Origin: Bordetella parapertussis
GTDB taxonomy: Bacteria; Pseudomonadota; Gammaproteobacteria; Burkholderiales; Casimicrobiaceae
NCBI GenBank assembly: GCA_943331295.2
Contig: CALQLA020000015.1
Location: 1 to 64,000, forward strand
Reading direction: 5' to 3'
Length of the DNA: 64,000 nucleotides
Part shown: piece after piece, positions 62,604-64,000 of the stretch
How positions within the stretch are numbered: position 1 is the first letter of the stretch
Layout of the letters: every line of letters begins with the position of its first letter
Made by a program: the position numbers and the translations under genes
Notes under the pieces: model-generated
What the model was told of the DNA's origin: nothing
The model's input: only the letters and a program-made list of their open reading frames with translations
Database searches by the model: none

Positions 62604-63338
62604 TCATGGCCGTCCGGCGGGCGCCGGACCCGCGTCCATCAGGAAGTCGAACCCGTCGCCGGCACCGAGTTCGCGCGGCGCCTCGCCGTGGCGGAACACC
62701 CGGCAGGGCGCGGGGCCCAGCAGCCGCGCGCTGCGACCCTCGATGCGCAACCCGGTGCCCTCGCGCAGCCCGGCCACCCAGACGCGCGGATGCAGCACGC
62801 CGAACTCGGCGATGCGCTCCTCGCGCGTCTCGCCCTTGTGGCCGGGCGGATTGCCGTGCAGATAGTGCGGGTTGACCTGGAACGGGACCAGCCCGAGCGC
62901 GTCGAACCCGCCCGGATCGCAGATCGGCATGTCGTTGGTCGTCATGATCGTCGGGCACGCGAGATTGGCGCCCGCGCTCCAGCCGATGTAGGGGACGCCG
63001 CTCGCCACGCGATCGCGGATCGCGTGCAGCAAGCCCGCGTTGCGCACGTCCCGCAGCAACTTCCACGTGCTGCCGCCGCCGACCACGATGGCCGGCGCGG
63101 CGCGCACCGCGGCGATCGGGTCGGCGTGCGCGTGGATGCCCGTGACGTCGACGCCCAGCGCGCGGAACGCGGATCGCACCTGACCGACATAGTCGTCGTA
63201 GCTCCTCGTTACCATGGCGTACGGAAGGAACAGCGCCTCGCCGACGGCGCCGTCGAGGAAGTCGCGCAGGAAGCCCTGCGCGTATTCGAGGTAGTCCATG
63301 CCCTCGACTTTCGAATTGCTGAGCAGCAGCAGTCGCAT
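62604..63338 (-). CDS. pepE: Peptidase E (alpha-aspartyl dipeptidase, S51 family)
   Basis: A 244-residue class I glutamine-amidotransferase-like serine peptidase that cleaves Asp-X dipeptides. The start is MRLLLLSNSKVEG, the nucleophile Ser lies in the elbow IGWSAGANLA near residue 118, and NPHYLHGNPPGHKGETREERI near residue 155 supplies the conserved His/Glu. Full family length. It may share a transcript with the DUF456 gene. Confidence 0.9.
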   Translation of the reverse strand: MRLLLLSNSKVEGMDYLEYAQGFLRDFLDGAVGEALFLPYAMVTRSYDDYVGQVRSAFRALGVDVTGIHAHADPIAAVRAAPAIVVGGGSTWKLLRDVRNAGLLHAIRDRVASGVPYIGWSAGANLACPTIMTTNDMPICDPGGFDALGLVPFQVNPHYLHGNPPGHKGETREERIAEFGVLHPRVWVAGLREGTGLRIEGRSARLLGPAPCRVFRHGEAPRELGAGDGFDFLMDAGPAPAGRP

Positions 63339-63521
63339 GTCACCGTCCCTGATGGAGAAAGACCCGGGCCGTCCGGGGGCGCCGCGGTCCTCCCGCGCCC
63401 GTTGCCCTGCGGGGGGGGCACCGCCGCAAGCGTACCTCACCTGCGCCATCGGCGTGTCGCGCGCAGCCACCGGATCGCCGGTTTACAATGGCCGCTTACG
63501 GAAAAGTGCGCGGAGCGCGAA

Positions 63522-63746
63522 ATGCCGATCTACGAATACGCATGCAAGGCATGCGGCAACGAGTTCGAGACGCTGGTGCGGTCGAACAGCGTACCGGACT
63601 GTCCGCAGTGCCACTCGACCTCGCTCGACAAGAAGCTGTCCGTCTTCGCCACCGCGAGCGCGACGCCGGACGCCGCGCCGACGGCCGCGAGTCCCTGCGG
63701 ATCCTGCGGCAACCCGGGCGGACCGGGCTCCTGCGCGTTTAATTGA
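63522..63746 (+). CDS. FmdB-family zinc ribbon protein
   Basis: A 74-residue protein beginning MPIYEYACKACGNEFE with the zinc ribbon CxxC...CPQC (residues 8-30), typical of FmdB/CxxC_CXXC_SSSS proteins, and a C-terminal second Cys cluster SPCGSCGNPGGPGSC. The family is thought to be regulatory; its target is unknown. It lies 41 bases upstream of the MFS gene. Confidence 0.88.
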   Translation: MPIYEYACKACGNEFETLVRSNSVPDCPQCHSTSLDKKLSVFATASATPDAAPTAASPCGSCGNPGGPGSCAFN

Positions 63747-63787
63747 AGCCGGCGCCCGGCGCCCCGCGTCGGGCCCCCAAGGGCGAA

Positions 63788-64000
63788 GTGCAAACGCGAA
63801 CGCTCTTCGCCAACGCCGATTTCCTGCGACTCTGGGGCGTCGGGTTCATCGTCTTCCTGGTGCGCTGGCTCGAGATGCTGGCGATCAGCCTGTTCGTCTA
63901 CCGCGCGACCGGAAGCGCGTTCGCGGTGACGGCGATGGTCATGCTGCGCATGCTGCCGATGGGGCTGTTCGGCGCCGTGATGGGCTCGCTCGCCGAGCGG
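63788..64000 (+). CDS. MFS transporter, N-terminal part (runs off the window)
   Basis: From GTG 63788 the frame encodes 71 residues to the window end: a short polar start (FANADFLRLWG), TM1 (VGFIVFLVRWLEMLAISLFVY), then RATGSAFAVTAMVMLRMLPMG and GAVMGSLAER. This resembles the first helices of MFS_3/EntS-type exporters. The GTG start is chosen because no ATG precedes it closely. Confidence 0.72.
   Translation, partial: MQTRTLFANADFLRLWGVGFIVFLVRWLEMLAISLFVYRATGSAFAVTAMVMLRMLPMGLFGAVMGSLAER

Overview
The window is very GC-rich, densely packed chromosomal DNA. It most likely comes from a betaproteobacterium (Burkholderiales-like). The pointers are the rrn leader with boxA, the fused indolepyruvate:ferredoxin oxidoreductase, a Bug/TctC remnant, an FtrB/FtrC-type iron system and many broad catabolic genes. 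No CRISPR array, phage or tRNA gene was seen. Family calls come from reading motifs and sequence character only; no database search was run.

Layout. 0-0.37 kb: promoter and leader of an rRNA operon that runs leftward out of the window. 0.37-11.6 kb: lipid metabolism. This part has an LpxL/HtrB-type acyltransferase divergent from a phosphopantetheinyl transferase; an SDR-kinase-acyl-CoA dehydrogenase cassette resembling the parts of eukaryotic ACAD10/11; and a leftward aldehyde dehydrogenase, acyl-CoA ligase, alpha/beta hydrolase and WS/DGAT operon whose WS/DGAT has lost its catalytic motif. 11.6-15 kb: a membrane GGDEF-EAL protein translationally coupled to a small membrane protein. 15-17 kb: aldose 1-epimerase and an SDR, with a long REP-like hairpin between them.

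17.2-25.4 kb: an unusual lineage-specific patch. It holds three relatives of a small lipoprotein (one intact, one divergent, one a triple-lesion pseudogene), two paralogues of a one-TM protein of unknown function, two SEC-C-motif genes that look broken or shortened, and a PAS-PAS histidine kinase. A c-di-GMP-I-like riboswitch lies upstream of one small-protein gene, and a near-identical 21-bp element lies upstream of both loci carrying the one-TM protein. This is the best candidate for an undescribed system.

25.5-37.4 kb: a catabolic/transport block. It has an NMT1/SsuA-type ABC importer, two FAH-fold enzymes, a D-2-hydroxyacid-dehydrogenase-like protein lacking expected NAD-binding and catalytic residues, a GntR regulator, a second paralogous binding protein, an aldo/keto reductase and a fused IOR. 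37.4-42.8 kb: thioredoxin 2, small proteins, a Fur-controlled cupredoxin-FTR1 iron uptake pair, a decayed UbiA/MenA-like gene with a 15-bp tandem repeat, and a HAD phosphatase. 42.8-51.1 kb: amidase, diaminopropionate ammonia-lyase, an acyltransferase killed by a UGA at a Trp codon, an IS5-type remnant and a probably acquired sulfatase, then an EamA transporter and a glycosyltransferase. 51.1-56.6 kb: a cyclase-STAND-TPR regulator, ComEA-like protein, PdxH and an orphan TRAP-type binding protein. 56.6-57.0 kb: a perfect 8+8 palindrome and a candidate sRNA whose hairpin loop is an anti-Shine-Dalgarno U-CCUCCUCC-U, followed by a strong terminator. 57-64 kb: beta/gamma-crystallin, an FMN hydroxyacid oxidase with two Tyr-to-Phe changes, RraA-like protein, a TctC tail remnant, SMP-30, MATE, DUF456, peptidase E, an FmdB-type zinc ribbon and the start of an MFS exporter.

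REP-like palindromes built on GTAGCCCGGGTTGAGC recur four times and in one place supply the stop codons of two convergent genes.
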